Shown: positions 23,600-35,999, counted from the stretch's first letter. The stretch is DNA of 64,000 bases from Spirodela intermedia (GCA_902729315.2 LR746268.1:2349501-2413500), one strand, 5' to 3'. Program-made: numbers and translations. The notes: generated from the letters alone by a model not told the origin.

Positions 23600-26100
23600 A
23601 CTGCTTAAATTAGTTCTATTGTGGGTCAGCTATGCCTAGTATCTCTTGAGGAGTGATACATGAAAGACAAGATAAATAAATAAGTGTGGTGGTAGTTTCA
23701 ACTTATAGGCCACTGCTTCTATGTGTTCTAATATAGTGAAAGGGCCCTCCTATCTTGGGAGGAGGCTTATGTTTATTAAGGTATCCCATACACACATATA
23801 GATTTTTAGGTGCATCCATTATAATATTCAATCCCCTACAAATTTTTATTAGTATTAATTGACCTACTTCTTCATTTGACTAATTTCTTTTTTAAGTTAT
23901 CCTTTGTCTCCTCTAACATGTATATGTGTTTGTCTTCCAAGTTTGATGGTGTGTGACATCAGTTAGGAATGTCGAACAATTGTAAAAGTACCGCGATTTG
24001 TGCCTTATTGCTAGCTTAAATGGATAGTATACTATTACATTTTAAGTTGTATGCTAACAACACTATGTCAAGCAACTTTGCCTTCTTGTCTTGAGAAGTT
24101 ATTATGTAGTACTTAAAGTATTCCTCTAATTGTGTGTTGAGATGTTCACTTTGACCATCTATTTGTAGGTGGTAGGTTGTGGAGAAGTAGAGTCTTGTGA
24201 GAAGTTTGACAAATAATACCTTTCAAACTTGCTCCGAGTATTATGGTAAAAAGTAATCACCCAAGATAAGCTCCAATTCTTGATGACATGTTTAAAGATT
24301 AATTCGTTCATATCCTTTAAAGTGAAATTTTAGTTTGTTGGGATGAATATTCTATATTTAGATCATTTGTCGAGGAGCACTAAAATATAATTATTTGATC
24401 CATTCTTGGAGAAGCAAATGATGAAGTCTAAAGTAATAGTATGTTACCATATTTACAGAATATATAGTGATTGTAGAAGACATATGAAGTCTATTGTTGT
24501 TTGGGGTTTCTCAACCATAGTGCATCATGCACTTATGTGATTCATGTCTATTGAAAAAAATTAGTGATTGAAATATACATCTAGTGTTCTCTTATATATA
24601 TATATAATGTCTTCATCTGCCTAGTAATATCATGTTGTGCCTTCTTGAATTCAATCTAAGAGTTTTTGTGCATGAGTATCCTCTACACACTATTTGGGCT
24701 TGTTAGAAAAAGTTTCTTTGAACACCAATTTCTTTCAACACATTCAAACTTGTGGTTATGTCTTGTTTGTAATAATATTTTACACTTAATGTTTGTGTTG
24801 TATTGTGAAATCATATTCCACTTAGTAGTTTTTTTCATCTAGCTTACTTCATAGTTTATCTTAATTACATTGGATAGTTGGCCACAACATCATATATATA
24901 GATTATAAAATGGCTACTCAACATATAATATCTCAATGTCTAGATGTAGTGCATGATGGTGGTCATTTCATCTTCATTTATTAGATAATTGCATTCAACA
25001 CTATTAAATTTTCTACTCTCAAAAGTGGCTAGGTGTGCTTCTAGGTTGAGGATGTCACTAATAACATCATTGGGATCATGGTCATCCATCTCCGATTTGC
25101 CAGCTGATAAGATCACTGAGATTGACCAGCCAGCTAGGTTGATTTGGCTATTCCTTTCTATTGAAAAGGAGTTAGCTGTTTGCACAAGTCACCTTCTTCT
25201 AGGCTTTGAGTCACCCTATTCTAAGCTCTGCTGTGTTTGTGTACAATGAATGATTTCATGAAGTTTGAGAGTCAAAGAATTGGTTCAATAGGTTCCTTCA
25301 ATGACAAGAATATTCTAGTGCATCATCTACTTAAACTCTATTGTTCTTGTTGTGCAAAAAAGTTAATGAGGGTTGATGTCACCTTTGAAAACCTTTTCTA
25401 AATCATCTATAATATTTAAAGAGGCTTTAAGAATAACTTTATAGTATTCACACTTATCAGAGTCGACCATTGAGTGATTGTCTTTATCTTGGAGTTGTCC
25501 ATCTATATTCTTCCTTTGTTTATGATATGTTTAAGAATATATCTTTATTACTATAAGTATACATTTTTTTGGGTTTAGTATAAGTCATACTAATAGAGTA
25601 AGTTTAATATAGTTTAGATGTGCTCTAGATGCTTTTACATTTTTTAGTTATAAATCAAGACATCAGAGTACCACTGAATATTAGATTTATTAAAAAATAG
25701 AAAATATCAAGCTACTAAGTAGGCAACCACAAAGACATCAGAGTACCACTGAAATATTAGATTTATTAAAGAATAGAAAATATCAAGCTACTAGTTGACA
25801 CAAAGGACATCAATGTGAATTCAAATGATTCATATCTTTTTACGCATCGTCTTTACCTTGTCACCTTCTTCAATTTAGATTTAATGATATCCACTCTTTA
25901 GGTTGAGTTTGAGAAGAATGTAGCTATTGTCAATCAATTAAAGAGACCTTCTATGTTTAACATGTGATAGATCATTCACTTATTTAGGTTATGATAGTCC
26001 ATGCACAATCTTAATATTTTGTCCTTTTTTTAGAACATGAGGAGAAGACCAAATGGTGATTTAGATGGTTATTAGTGTCAAGCTTTCAGAAGTATTCAAA
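23600..26100 (-). mobile_element. Decayed Ty3/gypsy-type LTR retrotransposon (pol region)
   Basis: Reading the minus strand from 26060 leftward gives degenerate reverse transcriptase with many stops: KKDKILRLCMDYHNLNK, then S-N-S-T-x-R-V-D-I-I (the D-L-R-S-G-Y-H region) and KRYESFEFTLMSF. About 25185-24940 gives RNase H (FESRKFNSVECNYLINEDEM, matching F-x-S-R-K-L-N-x-x-E-x-x-Y). About 24240-24080 gives the integrase core end (FSTTYHLQIDGQSEHLNTQL). About 23760-23620 gives the integrase C-terminal tail (VAYKLKLPPHLFIYLVFHVS, matching Y-x-L-x-L-P...HPVFHVS-L-L-K). The order RT, RNase H, integrase is the Ty3/gypsy order. It is inactive: stops and frameshifts throughout. Gag/protease and clear LTRs were not recognised. 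Confidence 0.87.
25658..25792. repeat. About 75-bp tandem duplication within the gypsy remnant
   Basis: A segment starting agacatcagagtaccactga at 25658 recurs at 25733 with only a few differences, both ending tatcaagctacta. It sits within the former RT region. Confidence 0.93.
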
Positions 26101-26974
26101 TTTACTTCAAAAGTTTGGCTAAGTGGTGTGGTGGCATCTTATAGGTTACTCAAGCTAGTGACTTCACATATGGTACCAAATAACTAGCATGGTCTAATCT
26201 CGTAGAGGTAAAAGTTTGGGGGGTAGTTGGCATTATAGATAGGCTGTATACTTTGGCAAAAATTACTCGACACACTCATTGGCACCTCCTCAACTTGAGC
26301 TATGATCACATGTCAATCACTTAGTTAAAGACGTCAAATTTCGTATTTATATTGAACTTAGAAGCTAGAAATTAACTTTAAAATTCTAATGAATTAAAGT
26401 TTATCATCAAGGATGATTGTCCAAATTAATATCAAATATTGTAATCAAATCCTTATTAAATAAAAAAGATGCAAAACAAACTAGAGAAAGTGATTTTTTC
26501 TAATATCTATTTACTAGTGTCACTTCACTAATAAAAAGGCAACAATGACAAGAAGTGAACAAGTGTGTGGAGTAGAAAACCAACAACGACGAGAAGTGGA
26601 GTAGGAAGGCATCAATGATGAATGGAGAAGTGCATGGAGTAGGAAGGCAACAACAATCAGAAGTGCGTGGAGAAAGGGAGAAGAACGAAGATAAGTGAAA
26701 GTTAGTCGTGGAAAGTGGATAAGAAATAGGAAAAATTAAATCTAACTTTGCTATTTGTGTCACTCACACTACATAGATGAATCACGAAGTGATTCGATCA
26801 GAAAAATAATAAATTGAAGTAGTAAAGTGCTGAAATATAGTTCACTCTCAATCCGTGTGTCACTCAAAGATTTAGAGAGGAAGCATGCTCAATTAAATCA
26901 CAGAAAACATTAAAGAAAAATAATAAAAATCCTAATCTACAGCATTCATGTCCCCCTTTGCTTATCACTAAAAT

Positions 26975-27440
26975 AAAGATTTGAGATGGGGAAAGGAAGG
27001 TCAAGTCGTTGACATTACCCCCGCTAACACCACAACCACTGTCATTGCGCTTGGCTCCCCACTGACATTACATTTGAGATGGGGACCTTGCAGCCACCGC
27101 TGTTGCCGTCGTGCTCGGCTTCTCCTCTGTCTATCATGGAGGAGAGCTCACGGCTGCCATCACTGTTGCTGTTGTGAGCACCGCCATCACCATTCCTATC
27201 ACGAGCACCGCCGTGCTCTGCTCCTCTACCTGTCATGTCTGACGGGAGCTTGCAGCTGCTATCACCACTGTCGTGCCGCCACGTCACCATGCTGCTGTCA
27301 CCGCCACTACTGCTGTGTTGTCATCACCATCCACCACAACCACCGTCGCCGCTGTCTTCATCTGTCACGCGGAGAGGGGTTGACCAGTGCTCCTGTGCCC
27401 TAGCTCTCAAAGTCCCCCTTTTTCTCTCTCCTCCCTTCTC
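26975..27440. repeat. GC-rich triplet island (CACCGCC / CATCACC-like words)
   Basis: About 465 bp of markedly higher GC than the flanks, made of imperfect repeats such as caccgcc, catcacc, tgtcgtgc and ctgctgt. It gives Cys/His/Arg-rich frames on one strand and Asp/Gly/Ser-rich frames on the other. No conserved protein was recognised, so it is treated as low-complexity sequence. Confidence 0.65.
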
Positions 27441-27734
27441 CTAAAAACCCCTCATCATAATGGGGAAGTATTAGGGTTGATATTGGAACTGATGTGATCA
27501 GCCCACTATCAAGCCTAGTATTTATCTAAAAATTATAATAAATTCACTAAATTCGATTTTCTTTCTTCTGATTTTTCTGCACTTCTCTTAGCAATTAAAA
27601 TAGTTATCAAAGTATCAATCTTGGATATACAGGTTAGTATAAATTAAATCATCAAATGGTCATTTCTCAAAACTAATATATCAATTGACATTTACATCTT
27701 AACATGAATAATCAAATCTATTTATGTCAGTCAC

Positions 27735-27965
27735 ATGGTTAAGTTTCCACATTTGTGTGGTACTGTTGGTGCATCATTTGCATGTCATGCCACCTGCATG
27801 TGCTGTGCCATCCATGTGTGCCATGCCGCCCATGCACACTGCTCCACGAGGGTATGCTATGCCATCCATGCATGCTGCATCTTCTGTGTGCACTACGCCA
27901 CCCATGCATGTCTTTCTGCATTCACATATGATCTTGTGTTACCCTTGTGATACCTCCTCCTCCCC
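27735..27965. repeat. CATGC-rich degenerate minisatellite block, right copy
   Basis: Repeats of tgccatccatg, gccacccatgcatg and catgctgc-like words. It shares with the 22940-23290 block a beginning like ccac-tttgtg...gttgg and an end like gcattcac...atatgatc. Confidence 0.6.
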
Positions 27966-27994
27966 TCTTGGTTCCTCTCAAACTCTACCATGAC

Positions 27995-30900
27995 CAAGGT
28001 TTGTCATTATAAGCCATTCATTTTCTTAGATCTTTTTTGGGCTTTGACAAAGTTGTCTTCTCAACATGAGAATAAATAGAGGCCAAGAATAGTAAAGGTC
28101 TTAAGTATTAAAACTAAAGCATAAAGTGGGCAGGGGGAAAGCTACTCTTACTGCTACTAAGTAAATAATTACAAGAAATGCACATACTACCATGATTCAC
28201 AATACTTTTTTACAAGTTTGATTATCTAAACATACTCCACTATGAAATGTCTCATATTATGCATTTCCACAACTTTTTATCTGAACTTATAACATTTTGG
28301 CTATCAAAAGTTTCAATCTGTGTTTCTTACATTGAAAAGACTTGTTCAACAGAATAATTATGCATCATAAATGGAAAGATTACAACAAAATTACTTAACC
28401 TCTGAAGTAATGGTAGAGAACAATCAAAGCTTTGGAAGTTTAGCTTGAAAAAGTGAAACACATTTTAAACTTAGATATAAATAGAAAATTTCAAGCCCTT
28501 TAAGAGCTTGAAGAAACTACTTATTGGGCTTGCTTTTTTTGACTGTTTGGAAACTTACAAACCTCCATTATTTTTGGTGTTTATAGCTTATAATATTTAA
28601 TGAGCTAATGGATATAATTATCTTATCAATGGCTTCGAATGATTTAGTTTTCTATCCTTTCTGCTTTCTATCTTAGCCAAAGTCATTGTTGTAATTTTAC
28701 ATATCTTCATAATAGAAACAAATCTTTGACACTTGCTTGTTTTTTTTCTAATGTTAATCCTTGAATTCTTGGTATTGATCTTGTATTGGGGCACTGGCAC
28801 TCATGGTCTAAGTGTCAACCCCTATGTAATTTTTTCAACTTAGCTAGTACTTTATGCAAGCGCCAAGTGTTAAACTTTTAGTATCAATTTTTAACCATCT
28901 TGTGCATGGGTTTTGCTTTAAGTCTTAACCCTTGAGCCTCAAGTGGTGTGATTTAAAACCTTTTTAATTAGTCATTTTTATAATATCTGATTTTGAAAGT
29001 ATTTTACTCATTCAAATAAAACTTTATTTGATTTGGCATTATTTCAAGGACAACGCTACTTAAGTATTTATTTGAATTGAATAATATTAGTTTAAATGTG
29101 GAGAGATTTGTACAAATAATTTCAAGAGGGTAGAATCAAAATGAGCCATAAATACCATAGTAATATTGATTGTAGTGAATAATAATCTAACTAATCCTAA
29201 TCACTAAGTGCAATGGATTGTAGATAAAATTTAATTACATAAAAAGATTGCCGAAAATATTTAATTAGGTTAACCTACATGGCATGGACAAATTTCTCTT
29301 CCAATGGCTAAGTTTGTTCAAGGTGAGAGTGGTTGAAAATGTCTAATAATTGTTTAGCTACTTCAAATAAAATATCCATTAGAAGGTGATGTCTAACATT
29401 AATAATTATTATTTAAATGAATACAGATATTAGTGTTATTGATTGCACTAGCCTTGAAAGACAGAATAAGAAATAATTTGATCTCACAAGTATTTAATTG
29501 TAATTTCCTTCATGGTATCTTTTCACAAGAATATATTTCATTTCTATTATGGATAGAGCTACCAAATATTACCTTTGTATAATTTCGTAGGATTACATGT
29601 CTATCTAGAAATAAATATGATCAGCTATTACATTTTCTCTTAACTCTATCCCAACATAATCATAATCATTATAAAAAAAATTAACTTAAAATAAAGAAAG
29701 TCAAGATCTTTTGTGTGAGAAAAGATTTAAAATTTAATGATAATGACTTTATATTCTTTTGGAAAACCTTTAATTGTAGCACACAAATGAACACTAAATA
29801 GATCCTTTAATATATTAGTGAAGTAAATAAGAAACAATATATTTGATCAATTTGGTTTCAATTTAAACCTTCAATTGAAACTTTTTCAAGTATTATGTGG
29901 AAGAAAACTATTTTGATTGTGTTAAAACCTTGAAAGAAAGTAAATTATCTTGTCACACTGATTTCAAACTCATACTTTTTCTTTCAAATATTACCTACTT
30001 AGATATTAGGGTTGATAAGCATACTATAACATAGGCCATACATATTTGACGAGTAAATATATCATTCAAGTGGGATTAATTAGAGTTTTTAATTCTCTCA
30101 TGTCATGATATAGGTGCCCATTTAAAAACTTTGGTCTAATTACATGTGAAATTGATAAGTTTAAAATTTGTGTGATTATCTGATAGAAACTTATTTAATT
30201 GTACAATGATTTTAAGAAAAACATAATTAGCAATAATTTGATAAATATAATATTTTTTTGCACATATGAAACCTAAGGTGTTCAACAGCATATATTTGGC
30301 TAGATTAGTACATACTAATATCATAACTGATAGTTTTTTAATTTGATTTGTTTATGATTAATTTTCTTACTCAACTTATTTTTGCATTTTTTAATTCAAA
30401 TTATAGTTTTAGTCTAAATGTCCAACTGCCATATTGATTAATTATAATTCATTTGATTCATAATGATTAATTATTCATTTATAGTTTTAATAATTCATAA
30501 TGTTGTGACGTATCAGGCTCATAATGAAATTTTCTACATTGGCTTTAGAATGTAGATGCAAATCAAGATATACTTGCATAGTTATAATGAAAATATTTTT
30601 AGTCCTCTTTCCCATTGTTAGGTATAAAATACTTTTCAGCCGAGAATTTTCAATAATTAATATTTCAATCTGGTTTTGACATATATTCTAATGGAAACTC
30701 TGTTTGTTATATAGATGCTTCAACCCAAAAACTATTTTGGTTAGTTTTTTATGCTATATCGATGTATGTTATAATTTTTCTTTCCACAACTATGTTTTGC
30801 GATAGAGTCATTTCAAAGGAGAATTAATGGTTAATTCTATTTCCCGTGAAAAGTTTATTAAATTTTAAGTTATCAAATAATAACGTGATCACGTCAAAGA

Positions 30901-31000
30901 TTCACAATAGTCATTTTTATTTTTGAACTCGGCTACCATGGCTGAAGTTCTTCGTGAAGTCCCCAAACCCTGAAAGTTCATAGCAGAGATTTAGGTAATT
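27995..31000. other. AT-rich intergenic region
   Basis: About 3 kb of AT-rich DNA between the repeat block and the methyltransferase-like gene. No coding exon, RNA gene or clear transposon feature was recognised. Confidence 0.6.
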
Positions 31001-31183
31001 CATGGGCCCAACATCACGAAGATTGTCCGAGAAAAATCACAAAATTTGCTGGCCATTAAAATACATGCGGTCCGTCCTGGTCCTCCATCCACGAGCTATC
31101 ATCGCCTCGAAGTTCAACTGGGAAGTCCACGTCGACATGCCGTGGGAAGTAACTTTAGTCTTCCTTCTGTTCCGCTGGCCCTC

Positions 31184-32721
31184 ATGCTCGCCCTCCACCT
31201 AAATCCACAGCCATGCCCGAACCGGAGACTTCAAACACGCCCTCCTCGCCCAAGGCACGCCGTCGCATGCGATTCAGGGGCTGGTCTCTCTGCCGGAGAC
31301 AAATCCCCCGCGCCACCGCCGTCGGCGGCGCTGGGGAGGATCCGGCGGCTTGTGCTTACGCCGGATGGTAGATCCAAGCTCAACCCCACCCCCGACAGGG
31401 ACTTTTATGCCTTCCCCCGCTTCGTGAAGCACGTTGACGAGGGGTTCTTGAAGGAGTTGACGAAGCTGTACTTGGAGAGGATCCCGGAGGGAGGAGACGT
31501 CTTCGATCTGATGAGCTCGTGGGTGAGCCACCTACCAGAAGAGGTTCCGTACCGGCGAGTGGTGGGGCACGGCCTAAACGCGCAGGAGCTAGCGAGGAAC
31601 CCTCGGCTTGAATCCTTCTTTGTCAAGGATCTGAACAGGGAGCAGGAGCTCGCCTTGGAGAGCTGCAGCTTCGATGCGGTTGTCTGCACTGTGAGCGTAC
31701 AATACCTCCAGTGGCCGGAGAAGGTGAGTCTATTCTAATCTATCTCACCACGGTGGATGGTTCTTTAAAGCATGGATTTAGTCGCCGGAGAGCTGCTGGC
31801 TGACCTCCGGGAGTTGTCCGTAGCTTGCTCTAACCCAAAACCCGGAAAAATACTAATCTCCGGACCGAGTTCATCCAAAACCAACAATTTAGATATCTCA
31901 TCATAATTTTGCCTCTCTTTTATGTAGATTTGGAAAATACAACTCTATCCTTAGTTTATCATAAATAAGGTTGTGAATAGGCGGGTAACGGAGCCTGATC
32001 TGATTTTCTCGAGATTCTGGCTTCAAAATGAGCTCAAGAAAGAAAACATGCATGAGCTGGCCGGGCCCAATGCCTATCCAAATCGGCTCTAGACTTTGAT
32101 AAAGTTTACTATAGAAACTTATGACCTATTTTCTCTGCCACGAGGCTGTCTCAAGATTATCCATATGATATTAGGTCAGTCTCTCCTCATAGAAGATTCC
32201 TACCGAAAACAAAGATGAGTTTCGAACTTATTGGGGTGGTCCATTTCCGAAGCTTTCTCTGGGTCCGACCCTAGCTTATCCGTGTTCTTTTAACAAGTAC
32301 TCGTTAGCTGGGAATCCTATCGGAAATGGTTTCCATTTTATAAAAATAATTACTCGTTCTACCTCATACGATTGGGTCTATACAACGTTACCTTATGAAC
32401 AAACAATTCTTACTTTTCCAGGTGTTTGCCGAGGTGTTACGTGTTCTTAAGCCTGGGGGTGTCTGCATCATCAGCTTCAGTGACAGGATGTTTTACGAGA
32501 AAGCCATAGCAGCGTGGAGAGACGGCACAACCTACAGTAGAACTCAATTGGTCGTCCAATACTTCCAATGCGTTGAAGGCTTCACGCAACCCGAAGTTAT
32601 CAGAAGACTCCCGCGACAGGAGAGTAGATCGGTTCTCCAAAGCATCGCGAGTCTGCTGGGTTATTCGAGGTCTGATCCCTTCTGTGCAGTTGTTGCCTAT
32701 AGAAATTTCAAGCCAATATAA
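31184..32721 (+). CDS. SAM-dependent methyltransferase-like protein, predicted plastid-targeted
   Basis: Two exons, 31184-31723 and 32422-32721, joined at phase 0 (AAG|gtgagt ... ttttccag|GTG), giving 279 aa. Residues about 1-50 are rich in Arg, Pro, Ser and Ala and nearly free of acidic residues, like a chloroplast transit peptide. The core starts near residue 58 (LVLTPDGRSKLNPTPDRDFY) and continues with DLMSSWVSHLPEEV (103-121 region), GHGLNAQELARNPRLESFFV, SFDAVVCTVSVQYLQWPEK (162-180) and, in exon 2, VLRVLKPGGVCIISFSDRMF and AWRDGTTYSRTQLVVQYFQ. This matches a plant/cyanobacterial family of uncharacterised class I methyltransferase-fold proteins as I remember them. The glycine-rich SAM loop is replaced by DLMSSW. 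An earlier in-frame ATG exists at 31046; the one at 31184 was preferred because it gives a typical transit peptide. Substrate unknown. Confidence 0.86.
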
Positions 32722-34004
32722 AGCTCCGGAAAGATACATCATATGAGAAGCCCAATAAAAAGCCCACTTGAACAGTGGTACTATATATGAAATCTTACGC
32801 TGTCCACGTTCATGCACAACCTTCTTCGACTCATCTTTGTTACTATCATGTGAGTTCGGCGTATCAGAAATTGTCAACGGATTATATGACCTTATACTAC
32901 ATGCGCTAAGTGCAGTAGAGGCTAGCATAAGGCGCTGCTCCAAGGATGGACAATCCAGGTTGAGTTATTTTTCTTAAAATAAGTCTCATTCAGCTGTTTA
33001 TGGTGAACCCGCCGGTCAACTGTCAGAATTTACAAAGAAAACCACAATTCCTAAGTGTTTGGTGTAAACTGCTACCGATGAACGATCATCTGGGAGAAGG
33101 ACGCATGCTTATGATTGGCTGTAACTAGATTGAAATTATGCTTAGGAGTGCCAATGGGTTGGGTGTGCACTTAATCTCATCAAGATTTGAAAGATGAAGG
33201 GTTCTTACGTAGCCTAACCAAACCACAATTCAGTCCATGTGCGGACTTTGATACGGTGTGGCCAGACAAGTACGAACATACTTACCGAGAGCTAACCAAA
33301 GATCACTTGCAACCCAAACCACTTCTCTGCCTCATCTCGCTTTCTCGCTCTCTCACTCCCACCTAAAAGATCGTCAAGTATGGGCTTCAAAGTGCCCACG
33401 GCCCGGCTACTTGAAACCGAGCATTGTAAGTGGTGCCCATGCCCCGGCTGGATTTTACAGTGCCCACGCCGGGGCTGTCGCACGGACGTCCCTTGTCACT
33501 TCAGTGACTAGTTTCTTAATAACGATTTGATATTCAACTCCTTTCCATTGAATTCCCATCATATCCTTTGTCAGGCATCCAGACTTATCGTCAGGGGGCG
33601 ACCTTTCTTCGATTTTTTTCTTACTTCTCTCCGAAGAGTCTGATCTCATAATTTATTTCTCTGTCTTACTTTTGCGATGGTTCTTCTGAAAGATCTTAAA
33701 CTTATACAGCTTGTAACCAAGTCGCTAGGATGGAAAGAAAAATCTACTGCTCATTCTTATTGTTCGTTTTTCAATTCGTATACAAGGCCAAAAACCAGTA
33801 AGATCACGCGAGAGTAGTCTTCTCGTTTTAACTCTAATAAGCTCAAGAAGCGAAAATAAGAAGACACGTCACAGCACGCAAGAAACATAATTTCCCAATG
33901 TGTGTCACTTTGGCCCGTTTTAAGTTCTTGGAGATCCAAGCTCCAAACTGAGTTCTCATGTGGAAGAAAGCCCGACGTCGATTTGAAGTAAACAGTCCAC
34001 TAGG
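32722..34004. other. Intergenic region between two convergent genes
   Basis: Contains the 3' ends of the methyltransferase-like gene (plus) and the GDSL gene (minus). The only structure seen is a three-times repeated GC-rich word at 33391-33476. No gene recognised. Confidence 0.6.
33391..33476. repeat. GC-rich word repeated three times
   Basis: gtgcccacggcccggct (33392), gtgcccatgccccggct (33433) and gtgcccacgccggggct (33460) stand 41 and 27 bp apart in otherwise unremarkable sequence. Confidence 0.75.
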
Positions 34005-35955
34005 CTAGACTTTGAGAGAAGCTAGCTGACGGACGTTTAGCGGATGGACGAGAGGACGTGAGCCATTGAAGACTGTCTCGGTAAGCCTGCGAAAGGATGC
34101 TTCCGTTGGATGGTAGAAATCCCAGAAGACGTATTCTTCCCTGTTGGAGCAGTAAGTCGCTATGGGGAGGCAAGCAACCTTTGCATTCAGATTACCCAGC
34201 CCACAGCATGCAGCCTTAACTTCAGTGAACCCTGTAGCAAAATCCAGCGTATTAAACAACGAATCACGAGGGTTTATCTCAAATAGTATATAATTTTTTG
34301 ATTTATAAATAGACTTCTAATTTATTTATTTCTAGTATTAGAAAAAATGGCCTCGATATTTCCATCTTTTTGGTATTGAAATGTAATACGTTTTATATTT
34401 TAATAAAATGCTTTCAATATTTTACTTTAAAAATATTCAAAAGATGTTGTAATATTAAACTGGTCTAGGATGCATGTCAGTCCGTAAAATCTTTGGCTGG
34501 CAATTATGAGTTCCCAAATCAAATATTGCCATGATGACATCCCCGAAAAACGAGAGGAGAAACCGTCGTACCGTAGGAGGAAGGGCTCTCTATTATCTCC
34601 ATTAGCGCAGCGTAGGTGTCGAAGAAGGAATAGCTGAAGTCTCCAAGTTCCGCCTTCATCTCCCCCAGGACGGAGCTCACGCCCTCGTTGAACTTCATCG
34701 ACCCGTAGTTAGACTCTACGTTGCAGTCTCCCTTGTTGGTGCGTGCCCTTTCGGATGGGCAACATCCGATGGGTCCGGTTCCTATGAAGGCAATCCTCCT
34801 GGCGCCAAGGTCGTAAATATTCTGCAGAATCGTCAGTAACGGCAGCCTTAGCTCGGAGAGCTAAACTGACAGAGACGACAGCAGTATTAACTTGCTTGGG
34901 GTAATTAATTACCTTTAACTGGCCCTTCAGCTTGAAGATCAGCGTGTCAACGAGGTGCTGGGGAGTGGATTTGGCCCGCTCGGAAGGGTCAGATTTGAAG
35001 TACCCCAAGAGGTCGTTGCTCCCAATCACTACGATAAATATGGACTGAGAGATGTGCTTCTTCGTCTCCACATCCCCCAACTTCTGCTGCAGAGCCGCGT
35101 GAACCCTTGAAAAGTACTCTATCTGTTTGTCGAGGGTCAAGCAATGATCCTGCAGAAGAAGACGAGCATTGGTTACTCTCCGTTCGAGATTATCCTTCCA
35201 TAGCCAGTGACTCTCGAACGCTCCGAGTTCGAAAGCGTTGGTCCTCACTCTCGTACTCTCTCACTCAATCTGTTGGTCTCTTTATTAACCAATCCATCTC
35301 ATCTATCCATCTATTTATCCATGAATCAGTGCTATCTGTATGGCTATCTTTCCTTCGACATATTAAACTCTAAATGAGATACCTTGTTTGTACTGTTCAG
35401 AACCCCGGCGCCGCCGGAAGCGAAGCTAACGCCCTTGAGGAACGCATCGGGGCCACCAGAACTGGATATTGACAGATAAGGTGGTGAAGTCTGCAGGCCC
35501 AACTTCTCAGCTGCAACACGAGAAAATCAGTTGGTAAGAGCATGACTAGATTTCAGAAGACTCACGGCGGAGAATGATAATCTGCCACACAGCAAAATGT
35601 GCTGAGAAGGACCATTCAAATGAAGCAGGTGGGAAGTTGGCTATGGTTGTGAAGGGGTGAAAGGATGGGTGGAGACGATACCAAGGAAGTCGGCGGAGTT
35701 CCTGCCGTTGCCGAACCGGCCTGTGGCCTTCCGGCCTGGGTAGTCGACGCCATTGTGGGGGAAGTTTGCCTTGAGGAGAGACAGGTGGAGGTGGTTGTTA
35801 TTGCCGACGTCCGCCAGAGAGTCCCCAAATGTGTACACCGCTGGGGTAATCTGGCCGTGGGATGACAGAGGGAAGACGCACCATAACAAGAAGAAGAGAA
35901 TGAGGGAGAAGAGAGGGCAGTCACGGCCACAGAAGGGAGAGAACGGAGAGGCCAT
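34005..35955 (-). CDS. GDSL esterase/lipase, secreted
   Basis: Five exons: 35682-35955, 35383-35510, 34913-35149, 34572-34821, 34005-34231 (1116 nt, phases close), giving 371 aa; the five-exon layout is typical of plant GDSL lipases. SGNH hydrolase acting on acyl esters, probably in the apoplast. A signal peptide with hydrophobic core LFSLILFFLLWCVFPL covers residues 15-30. Block I is FGDSLADVGNNNHL (Ser46), block II GVSFASGGAG (Gly region 118-127), block III VIGSNDLLGY (Asn179), and block V DFYHPTEA with Asp334 and His337. All catalytic residues are present. The ATG at 35955 is chosen because upstream in-frame ATGs (35985, 35982, 36054) lie at or too close to the TATA box at 35992-35999. The natural substrate cannot be read from sequence. 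Confidence 0.95.
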
Positions 35956-35991
35956 GTCATTAGATGGTCGAATAAGGGACATCATGGGCTC

Positions 35992-35999
35992 AATATATA
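35992..35999 (-). promoter_or_regulatory. TATA box of the GDSL gene
   Basis: Minus strand reads ctatatattg. Normal spacing would start transcription near 35968, about 13 nt before the ATG at 35955, so the leader would be very short. Confidence 0.5.

Noticed and set aside
26981-27403. 140-codon Cys/His/Arg-rich plus frame
   Set aside because: Low-complexity triplet repeat; no domain spacing and no gene signals.
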